From an uncultured Muribaculaceae bacterium (GTDB lineage: Bacteria > Bacteroidota > Bacteroidia > Bacteroidales > Muribaculaceae): 7,327 nt of DNA. The stretch is taken from assembly GCA_910589095.1 (NCBI GenBank), contig CAJUSN010000036.1, positions 1 through 7,327 on the forward strand, given 5' to 3'. Numbering within the stretch: the first letter of the stretch is position 1; every line of letters starts with the position of its first letter. A program made the position numbers and the translations under genes. Below, one piece after another: positions 1 to 5,487 of this stretch. The notes under the pieces are model-generated. The model worked only from the letters and a program-made list of their open reading frames with translations. It ran no database searches and had not been told where the DNA came from.

Positions 1-53
1 CGCTCACCTCGACACTGCCAGTGTCGCGCTCTAGCCAGATGAGCTAATACCCC
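1..53 (-). tRNA. tRNA-Ala (anticodon GGC), 3' part outside window
   Basis: On the minus strand the first base of the tRNA is at 53. The 5' half of the acceptor stem (GGGGTAT, 53-47) is followed by T8-A9, a D arm with GCTC/GAGC stem (44-41 and 31-28), and an anticodon stem CGACA/TGTCG (26-22 and 14-10). The 7-base loop CTGGCAG (21-15) carries anticodon GGC at 19-17, which reads the alanine codon GCC. A 5-base variable loop and the first bases of the T arm follow before the window ends. The T loop, 3' acceptor strand and CCA end are not in the window, so the acceptor pairing, including the G3-U70 pair that identifies tRNA-Ala, cannot be checked. The gene is divergent from the CapA-family gene. 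Confidence 0.9.
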
Positions 54-73
54 ATGTTGCTGGTTTGCGGTGG

Positions 74-104
74 CAAAGTTATGGCTTTTTTTTGAATTAA
101 GCAA
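74..104 (-). promoter_or_regulatory. Promoter of the tRNA-Ala gene
   Basis: Read on the minus strand there is TTG (104-102), a 20-base spacer, then TAACTTTG (81-74). This is an exact match to the Bacteroidota sigma-ABfr -33/-7 pattern (TTG, 19-21 bases, TAnnTTTG). Transcription would start near 68-66, about 14 bases before the mature tRNA 5' end at 53. Confidence 0.75.
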
Positions 105-125
105 GGATGTATAGCGAAATTTTGC

Positions 126-133
126 TATTTTTG
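126..133 (+). promoter_or_regulatory. Possible -7 element for the CapA-family gene
   Basis: TATTTTTG fits the Bacteroidota -7 consensus TAnnTTTG and lies divergent from the tRNA promoter. It would give a leader of roughly 100 bases before the ATG at 238. No TTG sits about 20 bases upstream, so this is a half-supported promoter. No better candidate was seen between 54 and 237. Confidence 0.4.
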
Positions 134-237
134 TGCAATTTCCCGCTTGTGCGGTTGAATATTACCCCTAATGTACCTCCGCCATGTCCGCCGTGCCTTG
201 CCGGACGTCACTTGTATCATCATTAACCATCGTAGCC

Positions 238-1389
238 ATGAAACGAAATTCAACACTTATCACACTCTCAGTACTGCTCTTTTTCATAATCTGTGCATGT
301 GGAAACGCACGCACAGGGGAGGGGAGTACGGACTCAACCGTCGTTTCAGACAAGTCTATTGATTCTGCGGCAATCCGAACTGCTATGCTCGACACCATGA
401 AGATTAGTTTTGCTTTCATGGGCGATATTATGATGGGTACCACATATCCGGATTCCGTTCACGGAACGGCACTCCCGGCCGATGGCGGACGTCATCTGTT
501 TGATGATGCACGCACTGTCACCGAGCGCGTGGATGTGGCCGGTGGCAATCTCGAAGGAAGCTTCCTGAACGGCCCCGGCCGACGCAGGCCTATGGGTAAT
601 CCGCGCACTTATTTCATATTCCGTATGCCACCCGAGTATGTCGGTAATCTCGTGGATGCAGGCTTTGACTTCATGGGCATAGCCAATAACCATATCAATG
701 ATTTTGGACAGCCGGGGCGCTCTTCCACAATGGCCACTCTCCGCGGAGCTGATTTGCCGGTTGTGGGACTGAAGGACAGTTGTGAAACGGCAATAATCAC
801 TCGCAAGGGGCTGCGCATAGGCGTGACGCAGTTCGGTCATGGGGCCAATAATCTCGACGTAACGAACCTTGACGAGCTTCGACGTGTGGTGCGTAAGCTT
901 CGTGCAGAGTGCGATTTGGTGGTGGTTTCGTTTCACGGCGGTGCCGAGGGCACGGCCTATCTGCACGTACCCCGGAAAAGCGAAACCTATGTGGGCGAGA
1001 ACCGTGGCGACGTGATGCGTTTTGCCCGTACAGCTGTGGATGAAGGAGCCGACATAGTGTTCGGCCACGGGCCTCATGTGCCTCGCGCCGCCGAGCTTTA
1101 TAAGGACCACATCATTTTCTACTCGCTCGGTAATTTTTGCACACCTTATCGCATGGGGATTTCCGGAGCCACCGGCTATGCTCCCATTGCCGAGGTGACG
1201 GTGGATGGCCACGGCCGATTCACCTCCGGAAAAATCCACTCGCTGCTTCAACATCGCGGCATAGGCCCACGTTTCGATTCAGCCAATTCGGCTGCCGGAC
1301 TCATTCGCCGCCTCTCGCAGGAGGATTTCCCCGAATCTCCACTGGTCATTGCGCCCGATGGTACTCTGTCCCGCTCCGACAAAAAGTGA
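238..1389 (+). CDS. CapA-family (PGA_cap) lipoprotein, putative metallophosphoesterase-like enzyme
   Basis: This 383-residue protein belongs to the CapA/PGA_cap family, which has a calcineurin-like metal-binding fold. Family motifs in order are G62-D63 within FMGDIMMG, NLE near residue 104, A149-N-N-H152 followed by D-F-G, H233-G-G-A-E237, G276-H-G-P-H280, and S296-L-G-N-F300. The Asp, Asn, His and Glu residues are the expected metal or active-site ligands. I chose the ATG at 238 because it opens a classic lipoprotein signal: K-R, a hydrophobic stretch, then lipobox I18-C-A-C21. An in-frame ATG at 184 would bury this signal behind 18 residues. The protein is therefore probably lipidated at Cys21 and faces the periplasm or an outer leaflet. 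CapA proper takes part in poly-gamma-glutamate capsule synthesis, but no capB, capC or pgsA-type partners are present here. The substrate is unknown, and a role in polymer or cell-wall metabolism is only inference. Confidence 0.88.
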   Translation: MKRNSTLITLSVLLFFIICACGNARTGEGSTDSTVVSDKSIDSAAIRTAMLDTMKISFAFMGDIMMGTTYPDSVHGTALPADGGRHLFDDARTVTERVDVAGGNLEGSFLNGPGRRRPMGNPRTYFIFRMPPEYVGNLVDAGFDFMGIANNHINDFGQPGRSSTMATLRGADLPVVGLKDSCETAIITRKGLRIGVTQFGHGANNLDVTNLDELRRVVRKLRAECDLVVVSFHGGAEGTAYLHVPRKSETYVGENRGDVMRFARTAVDEGADIVFGHGPHVPRAAELYKDHIIFYSLGNFCTPYRMGISGATGYAPIAEVTVDGHGRFTSGKIHSLLQHRGIGPRFDSANSAAGLIRRLSQEDFPESPLVIAPDGTLSRSDKK

Positions 1390-1405
1390 CTTGGCCCTCA
1401 TTTTT

Positions 1406-1436
1406 TTGCGTTTAGGCGATAAATATCGTAACTTTG
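1406..1436 (+). promoter_or_regulatory. Promoter of the kdsD-pfkB-TPR-ribH run
   Basis: TTG (1406-1408), a 20-base spacer and TAACTTTG (1429-1436) match the Bacteroidota -33/-7 consensus exactly. Transcription would start near 1442-1444, leaving a leader of about 86 bases before the ATG at 1530. The leader contains a perfect 10-base palindrome (ATGCCGGCAT, 1467-1476) of unknown meaning. No second clear promoter was found before the ribH terminator, which supports one long transcript. Confidence 0.8.
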
Positions 1437-1529
1437 CAATCGGAAAGTGCAGCGTGGACTCCATTCATGCCGGCATTTTTGCGCAATATACTTTTTTAAC
1501 TGACGCACCTGACACATCTTCACTCAAAT

Positions 1530-2129
1530 ATGAGCATAGCCGAATCAATGCAGTCCATTCTGACTGCTGAAAGCCGCGCCATAGCAGCCATCCCTTACTC
1601 CGATGATTATGACCGGGCTGTTGAACTTATTGTGGAGCACGTCCATCGCCGTGGTGGCAAGCTTGTCACCTCCGGAATGGGCAAAGCAGGGCAGATTGCC
1701 CTCAACATTGCCACCACATTTTCTTCAACCGGCATTCCAGCCGTGAATCTTCATCCCTCCGAGGCCCAGCATGGCGACCTGGGAGTGTTGCAGCCCAACG
1801 ATGTGATGCTGCTTGTTTCAAATTCAGGCCGTACTCGCGAAATCCTCGATCTTGTGGTTTTGGCTCGGAATCTTTATGAGGCAGTGCCCATAATTGTGAT
1901 TAGCGGCAATGCCGACAGTCCGCTTGCCCGGATGGCCGACGCCTCTCTCGTAACGGCCGACGCCGAAGAAGTGTGCCCGCTTGGCCTCACGCCTACCACA
2001 TCCACCACAATGATGACAGTCATTGGCGATATTCTTGTGGTCAACGTGATGAGACTCACCGGATTCACACGTGCCGATTATGCAAAGCGCCACCACGGCG
2101 GCTATCTCGGCACTGTGTCACGAACTTGA
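1530..2129 (+). CDS. kdsD: SIS-domain arabinose-5-phosphate isomerase (KdsD/KpsF/GutQ family, no CBS domains)
   Basis: The 199-residue protein is expected to interconvert D-ribulose-5-phosphate and D-arabinose-5-phosphate, the first step toward Kdo of lipid A core, in the cytoplasm. It is essentially one SIS domain: G49-M-G-K52, H75-P, H81-G-D-L-G, S97-N-S-G100, E147-V-C-P-L-G-L and H188-H-G-G-Y-L-G. Aligned by eye with E. coli KdsD, as I remember it, the proposed catalytic residues K59, E111, E152 and H193 correspond to K52, E104, E147 and H188, and H88 to H81, so an active enzyme is likely. E. coli KdsD is about 330 residues because of a C-terminal CBS pair. Here the protein stops after the HxGG motif, as in the SIS-only form known from Bacteroides. 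There is no Shine-Dalgarno sequence. The PfkB-fold gene follows after 36 bases. A KpsF or GutQ homologue with another sugar phosphate substrate remains possible. Confidence 0.88.
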   Translation: MSIAESMQSILTAESRAIAAIPYSDDYDRAVELIVEHVHRRGGKLVTSGMGKAGQIALNIATTFSSTGIPAVNLHPSEAQHGDLGVLQPNDVMLLVSNSGRTREILDLVVLARNLYEAVPIIVISGNADSPLARMADASLVTADAEEVCPLGLTPTTSTTMMTVIGDILVVNVMRLTGFTRADYAKRHHGGYLGTVSRT

Positions 2130-2165
2130 TTCGTTCCCCCTCTCTTCAATCATTACATTCTTACG

Positions 2166-3071
2166 ATGAAACGCATTATCATCATAGATGCTTGCTCGGC
2201 AAACATCATTTTCTCCGCTCCGGCCAACACATTCCCGGCTCCGGCAAACGCCACCCTTCACGGTAGGCTGCTTCAGTCGGCAGTGCTTCTTGCCGAGGCC
2301 GCCCGCAACGTGTATGTTATGGGTGAGGCCGGTCGCGATGCTTTGGGATCGCGTCTGGTGGCCCGATTGCAGCGAGCGGGTGCCGATGTGAGCGGGATCG
2401 ATCGCTATTCCGATGGCGCTTCCACCCCCTCCACTCTGATTTTTCCTTCCGAAGAGCCCGACTCCGCGGCACCGGAAGCCATCCCTTACCGCTGTTCACT
2501 AACTGAGGATTGGGATTGCTGTCAGCCTCGGGTGGACAGTTCGGACATCATAGTGTTTGGAGGTTACTTCTCCCTCCAAGCCCGCGTAAGGCCTCGCCTG
2601 TGCGAATTTCTCGCCGAGGCTCGCAACCGAGGTGCGCTCCTTGTCTATCTCCCCGGCTACAATCTGCAACTTGAGCCTGTGGTTACGCGCGTGATGCCCT
2701 ATATCCTTGAAAATCTTGAGCTCGCCCACGCCGTGATTACCACCACCGACGATCTGCGCAATCTTTTCGGTACCGCCGATCCCCGTGCATGTTTCGACTC
2801 CAAGATAAGTTTCTATGCACCGCTCATGGTTAATGCCGATCCGGCGGTAGGAACGCTCACGCTGATGCAAGGCGCGCGCACCATCACCCGTCCAATTACC
2901 GACACTCCCGCCCACTCGCTCCCCTCGGCGTTACAGCCGGCTCTCTTTGTGGACGCCCTGCTGGGGAACGATGTGTCAGCGGCAACCTGCGGCGCACTGC
3001 CGCTGCCAACCCTTGATGCTATAGCCACAGCAACCGCGCAACCATCGCTTCCGTCATGCATAATTCTCTGA
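2166..3071 (+). CDS. PfkB-fold (ribokinase-family) protein, probably catalytically dead
   Basis: The 301 residues follow the PfkB layout. There is an N-terminal strand (KRIIIIDACSANIIF), then the stretch around 50-93 resembling the family's usual 'vG..G.D.fG..l...L...Gvd...' region (V51-M-G-E-A-G-R-D-A-L-G, then L-Q-R-A-G-A-D-V and T-P-S-T-L-I-F). A Rossmann-like half follows: F131-G-G, a helix, LLVYLPGYN at 158-166 where kinases have a 'DpN.R' motif, and ITTTDDLRNLFG at 191-202 where they have 'N..El..l.G'. The diagnostic GG..aN motif near residue 35 is absent. The C-terminal anion-hole/catalytic motif (D)TTGAGD is replaced by L-P-S-A-L-Q-P-A-L-F-V-D (252-263), so the catalytic base Asp is missing. 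I infer a pseudokinase, perhaps a sugar-phosphate or nucleotide sensor. The gene lies 36 bases after kdsD on the same strand. It could instead be an unusual kinase using other residues. Confidence 0.72.
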   Translation: MKRIIIIDACSANIIFSAPANTFPAPANATLHGRLLQSAVLLAEAARNVYVMGEAGRDALGSRLVARLQRAGADVSGIDRYSDGASTPSTLIFPSEEPDSAAPEAIPYRCSLTEDWDCCQPRVDSSDIIVFGGYFSLQARVRPRLCEFLAEARNRGALLVYLPGYNLQLEPVVTRVMPYILENLELAHAVITTTDDLRNLFGTADPRACFDSKISFYAPLMVNADPAVGTLTLMQGARTITRPITDTPAHSLPSALQPALFVDALLGNDVSAATCGALPLPTLDAIATATAQPSLPSCIIL

Positions 3072-3128
3072 AAAACAAATTGTGCCAACGACGCGTTAGT
3101 CACTAAGAATTTGAATCACTGATTACCT

Positions 3129-4151
3129 ATGAATCATCTGTCACTCGACCCCATATTTCTACCCGCCGGCGATACTTCGGCCGTGAAACCCGACATGCTC
3201 CGGGGCGATATTAATTCTACCGAACTGCGTCACACCATTGACGGACTCCCTTTCAACGCAGTCTATGACTTTCTCCGCACCGCTGCCTACACTCTCGTCA
3301 CCGAGGGCCGCACCGATGAGGCCATAGCACTTATCCGCGACTTTGATACCGTGGTGACGCGTATGAACGGCGAGGAGACCGGTCCACTGCTCAATATCCA
3401 TGCGGCCTTGATGCAGATTTTGACCGCTCTCTATATCCACGATGGCAATATGGCCGATGCCATGCTTACGGCAGCCTCGGTGCTCAATCTCCTTGCACAG
3501 AGCCCCAAACGAAAGGATGAGCCGTTTCTGTCGGTGCTTGCGGCACTGCTCTACGACATCTCCTTTATCCACGCCTCCCGCGATGAAAACAAGCAGGCTG
3601 AGCGCGAAATAGAGAAGTCAATGAAGCTTTTCGAACGTCTGGCCCGACAGAACCCCGACCGCTATGGCGCGGCTCATCTGCTGGCGCTCAACGCATCCAC
3701 CACAGTATATAAGTCGCGGGTGAAACAAGCCAACACGCTGGCCCATTATCAGGCCGCCACGTCGACCTACCTGCAGATGCTCAATGAAGGAACCGAAGAT
3801 GCAGGCATGCGCCTCATTGAATCGCTTGCCACAGAAGGTCGCACTCTGGTGAAGATGAACCGCCAGCGTGAGGCAGTGCAATATTTCACACGTGCTCTCA
3901 AATATCTCACCAAACTCTCACCTGACTTTGACCTCCTTCATCTTCAGCTCTCAATTGATCTCGGGCATGCGCTCCTCTCCGTAAAAGGCACGCGCGAGAA
4001 AGGTATTCATCTCCTCAACACAATGCTCTATAAGGCTTCAAAGTTGAATGCCGATGAGGAGCACCGTCGCATCGTGGATATTCTTGTAGCCGCTAAAAAT
4101 CCCTCGCTTGACATTTTTACTTTCTGGCACAAGCTTTTCCCCCGTTCATAA
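3129..4151 (+). CDS. Cytoplasmic helical-repeat (TPR-like) protein upstream of ribH
   Basis: The 340-residue protein has no signal peptide or membrane segment and is almost wholly predicted helix. Helix-turn-helix pairs with TPR-like spacing appear at about 46-80 (…LVTEGRTDEAIALI…), 89-123, 134-173 and 227-262 (…GRTLVKMNRQREAVQYFTRAL…), and 269-307 is less regular. The 227-262 unit is the best match to the TPR consensus (small residue after the first helix, Ala and aromatic pattern in the second). Residues 1-40 are repeat-free and proline-rich. Such proteins bind partner proteins, but the partner cannot be read from sequence. The ribH ATG is only 15 bases beyond its stop, so the two are surely co-transcribed. 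The gap from the PfkB-fold gene is 57 bases. The specific function is unknown. Confidence 0.75.
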   Translation: MNHLSLDPIFLPAGDTSAVKPDMLRGDINSTELRHTIDGLPFNAVYDFLRTAAYTLVTEGRTDEAIALIRDFDTVVTRMNGEETGPLLNIHAALMQILTALYIHDGNMADAMLTAASVLNLLAQSPKRKDEPFLSVLAALLYDISFIHASRDENKQAEREIEKSMKLFERLARQNPDRYGAAHLLALNASTTVYKSRVKQANTLAHYQAATSTYLQMLNEGTEDAGMRLIESLATEGRTLVKMNRQREAVQYFTRALKYLTKLSPDFDLLHLQLSIDLGHALLSVKGTREKGIHLLNTMLYKASKLNADEEHRRIVDILVAAKNPSLDIFTFWHKLFPRS

Positions 4152-4166
4152 TAAAGATAACACGAT

Positions 4167-4637
4167 ATGTCAACCCACGCACCTCAAAATCCTCTCCCCA
4201 AAGTTGAAAATGCCCGCGTAGGCATAGTAGTTGCCAATTGGAATTCCCACATCACTTATCCTTTGCGCGACGGTGCTCTCGCTGTGCTGCGTGAGCAGGG
4301 CTTCGCCGAGGAGGATGTGGAAGTGTTCTACGTGCCCGGTGCCGTGGAACTCACCTTTGCCGCGTCGCACCTTATTGAAGCATCGCAATTTGATGCCGTG
4401 ATTGTGTTTGGATGCGTTGTCCGTGGCGACACTCCCCATTTCGATTATGTGTGTCAGAGTGTTACCCAAGGTGTCACCGCGTTAAATGCTGACTGTGACA
4501 CACCCGTCATCTTCGGGCTTCTCACCGTTGAGAATGAGCAGCAAGCCTTTGAACGCATTGGAGGCCCTCACGGACACAAAGGCCGTGAAGCTGCCGAAGC
4601 TGCAATCCACATGATTGACTTCGCCCGTTCCATCTGA
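4167..4637 (+). CDS. ribH: 6,7-dimethyl-8-ribityllumazine synthase
   Basis: RibH condenses 5-amino-6-ribitylamino-uracil with 3,4-dihydroxy-2-butanone 4-phosphate to give the lumazine precursor of riboflavin, in the cytoplasm, usually as pentamers or 60-mer shells. All hallmark blocks are present in the 156 residues: the substrate-stacking W25-N in VVANWNSHIT, V56-P-G-A-V-E-L62, G82-C-V-V-R-G-D-T-P-H91-F-D-Y-V with the catalytic His91, the P-V-I-F-G-L-L-T block near 113-120, and E129-R130 with the later H-K138-G that holds the phosphate. The length is normal for the family. The gene sits 15 bases after the TPR-like gene and is the last gene before a strong terminator. No other riboflavin genes are in the window, and no FMN riboswitch was seen upstream. 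Confidence 0.97.
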   Translation: MSTHAPQNPLPKVENARVGIVVANWNSHITYPLRDGALAVLREQGFAEEDVEVFYVPGAVELTFAASHLIEASQFDAVIVFGCVVRGDTPHFDYVCQSVTQGVTALNADCDTPVIFGLLTVENEQQAFERIGGPHGHKGREAAEAAIHMIDFARSI

Positions 4638-4656
4638 AACACTCACCCTACAAGAC

Positions 4657-4701
4657 CGAGCGTTACTGTACTGAGAAAAGTACGGTAACGCTCGTTTTTT
4701 T
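4657..4701 (+). terminator. Rho-independent terminator after ribH
   Basis: A 16-bp stem (4657-4672 with 4679-4694) contains a single G-U pair and a 6-base loop GAGAAA, and is followed by seven T's (4695-4701). It lies 20 bases after the ribH stop and closes the kdsD-to-ribH transcription unit. Confidence 0.93.
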
Positions 4702-4726
4702 ATGCAGAAAATACAATTCCCTGCAT

Positions 4727-4739
4727 TGCAGTCACTGCA
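4727..4739. repeat. 13-bp perfect palindrome upstream of the toxin-antitoxin promoter
   Basis: TGCAGT-C-ACTGCA reads the same on both strands, and an overlapping CTGCA-T-TGCAG lies at 4721-4731. It is about 75 bases upstream of the antitoxin -33 element, in an otherwise A+T-rich stretch without genes (4702-4864). It could be a protein-binding site, but there is no direct evidence for that. Confidence 0.35.
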
Positions 4740-4814
4740 GTTTGCTTATTGAGGTGATTGGTGTTTATTTGGAAGAATTTTGTGATTATAATAGCAAACT
4801 ATAAGCCGATTTAC

Positions 4815-4845
4815 TTGTTTGTGCAATAAAAAGCATATAACTTTG
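4815..4845 (+). promoter_or_regulatory. Promoter of the toxin-antitoxin operon
   Basis: TTG (4815-4817), a 20-base spacer and TAACTTTG (4838-4845) match the Bacteroidota consensus. The start point would be near 4851-4853, giving a leader of only about 12-14 bases before the ATG at 4865. The sequence TGCAATA occurs twice, at 4822-4828 in the spacer and at 4844-4850 over the end of the -7 element. The copies are 22 bases apart, about two helical turns, so this is a plausible place for the antitoxin to bind and repress. Confidence 0.78.
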
Positions 4846-4864
4846 CAATATTAATGATAGCACT

Positions 4865-5119
4865 ATGGAATTATCTGCAAATAGAAAATCAACAATGTTT
4901 CGCTTGCGTACTGAATTGGTAGACCGCCTTAAGCAATTGGCTGCCAATGATAACCGCAGCCTCAATAATTATGTTGAGACCATTCTTATGGATGTGGCCT
5001 ACAACACTCCCAACTCAGAAACTTTAGCTGCCATGAAAGAAGCGGCAGATGAATCTAAGTTAACTTCCGTAAATATGGAAAGTTATGATTCTTTCATAAA
5101 ATCCTTGACGGCTGAATGA
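4865..5119 (+). CDS. Ribbon-helix-helix antitoxin of a YafQ-type toxin-antitoxin pair
   Basis: The 84-residue protein has an N-terminal ribbon-helix-helix (Arc/CopG-like) DNA-binding fold. The strand is about residues 9-14 (STMFRLR), helix one about 16-26 (ELVDRLKQLAA) and helix two about 31-45 (RSLNNYVETILMDVA). The tail from about 50 on is polar with a helix (SETLAAMKEAADESK) and would wrap and block the toxin, as RelB- and DinJ-type antitoxins do. The helix pair resembles Arc/CopG proteins more than E. coli DinJ, as far as I can judge by eye. Its stop overlaps the toxin start by four bases (ATGA at 5116-5119), typical of translational coupling that keeps antitoxin ahead of toxin. It probably represses its own promoter at 4815-4845. 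Base composition is richer in A+T than the upstream genes. Confidence 0.85.
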   Translation: MELSANRKSTMFRLRTELVDRLKQLAANDNRSLNNYVETILMDVAYNTPNSETLAAMKEAADESKLTSVNMESYDSFIKSLTAE

Positions 5120-5388
5120 AAGAAGTAAAGAGTAGTGGTCGGTTCAAAAAAGATTTGAAGCGCTATCTAAACCAGCCGTCGAAACTGAAAAAGTTATATG
5201 ATTTGGTGGATAAGTTGCGAAAAGGTATCCCTATCCCGGCTGAGAATAAGCCTCATCTACTTCGCGGTGATTACGCGGGTTGTTTTGAATGTCATATTGA
5301 GGGCGACTTTCTCTTGATATGGATTGATGAAAACTCTAATCTTGTCAAATTGATCCGATTGGGGAGTCACTCGGAGTTGTTCGGGTAG
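5116..5388 (+). CDS. YafQ-family mRNA interferase toxin (RelE superfamily)
   Basis: The 90-residue protein is predicted to be a ribosome-dependent endoribonuclease that cuts mRNA in the A site when freed from its antitoxin. It shows the YafQ signature: R9-F-K-K-D-L-K-R, P46-H47-L-L-R-G-D-Y, F57-E-C-H60-I-E-G-D64, and R81-L-G-S-H85-S-E-L-F89. E. coli YafQ active-site residues H50, H63, D67, H87 and F91 correspond by motif to H47, H60, D64, H85 and F89, so the toxin looks intact. The position after D64 is Phe rather than the Trp of the common 'DW' pair. It overlaps the antitoxin gene by 4 bases. The cassette is bounded by the ribH terminator upstream and a convergent terminator downstream. Confidence 0.9.
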   Translation: MKEVKSSGRFKKDLKRYLNQPSKLKKLYDLVDKLRKGIPIPAENKPHLLRGDYAGCFECHIEGDFLLIWIDENSNLVKLIRLGSHSELFG

Positions 5389-5431
5389 ATTATGGGCCTC
5401 CCGATTTTTATGAGTAAAGAAATGTATATAC

Positions 5432-5467
5432 AAAAAAAGTGTCGCAACAATTGGCTGCGACACTTTT
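5432..5467. terminator. Convergent (bidirectional) terminator between toxin and thioredoxin-like gene
   Basis: A 12-bp perfect stem (5435-5446 with 5456-5467) has a 9-base loop. The outer A4/T4 pairs give a T-run in both directions: seven T's on the minus strand (opposite 5438-5432) and four on the plus strand. It lies 20 bases past the stop of the minus-strand thioredoxin-like gene and 46 bases past the toxin stop. It is strongest for the minus-strand operon. Confidence 0.88.
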
Positions 5468-5487
5468 AATATGTAGGGAGGAGTCTG

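Noticed and set aside
1..53. tRNA gene as an attachment site for an integrated element
   Set aside because: The 3' end of the tRNA is outside the window, no integrase is present, and the adjoining genes look like ordinary chromosome.
186..206. Short inverted repeat GTCCG/CGGAC in the CapA-gene leader
   Set aside because: A 5-bp stem with an 11-base loop is expected by chance and has no T-run or other context.
184..237. Longer start for the CapA-family gene at ATG 184
   Set aside because: It would put 18 polar residues in front of an otherwise ideal lipoprotein signal beginning at 238.
346..1254. Long open frame on the minus strand, opposite the CapA-family gene (about 300 codons)
   Set aside because: It lies wholly inside a gene with full family motifs, its translation shows no recognisable domain, and it has no promoter of its own. 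It is an antisense frame kept open by codon bias.
1437..1529. FMN riboswitch or other structured leader for the operon containing ribH
   Set aside because: The leader is under 100 bases, carries none of the conserved FMN-riboswitch blocks I know, and shows only tiny palindromes.
2499..2915. Minus-strand frame inside the PfkB-fold gene, and a similar one at 3159-3572 inside the TPR-like gene
   Set aside because: Neither gives protein-like motifs, and both are covered by better supported plus-strand genes in a tight operon.
3080..3113. Possible promoter before the TPR-like gene (TTG 3080-3082, AGAATTTG 3106-3113)
   Set aside because: The -7 element has the wrong first two bases and the spacer is 23 bases, so it is too weak to call.
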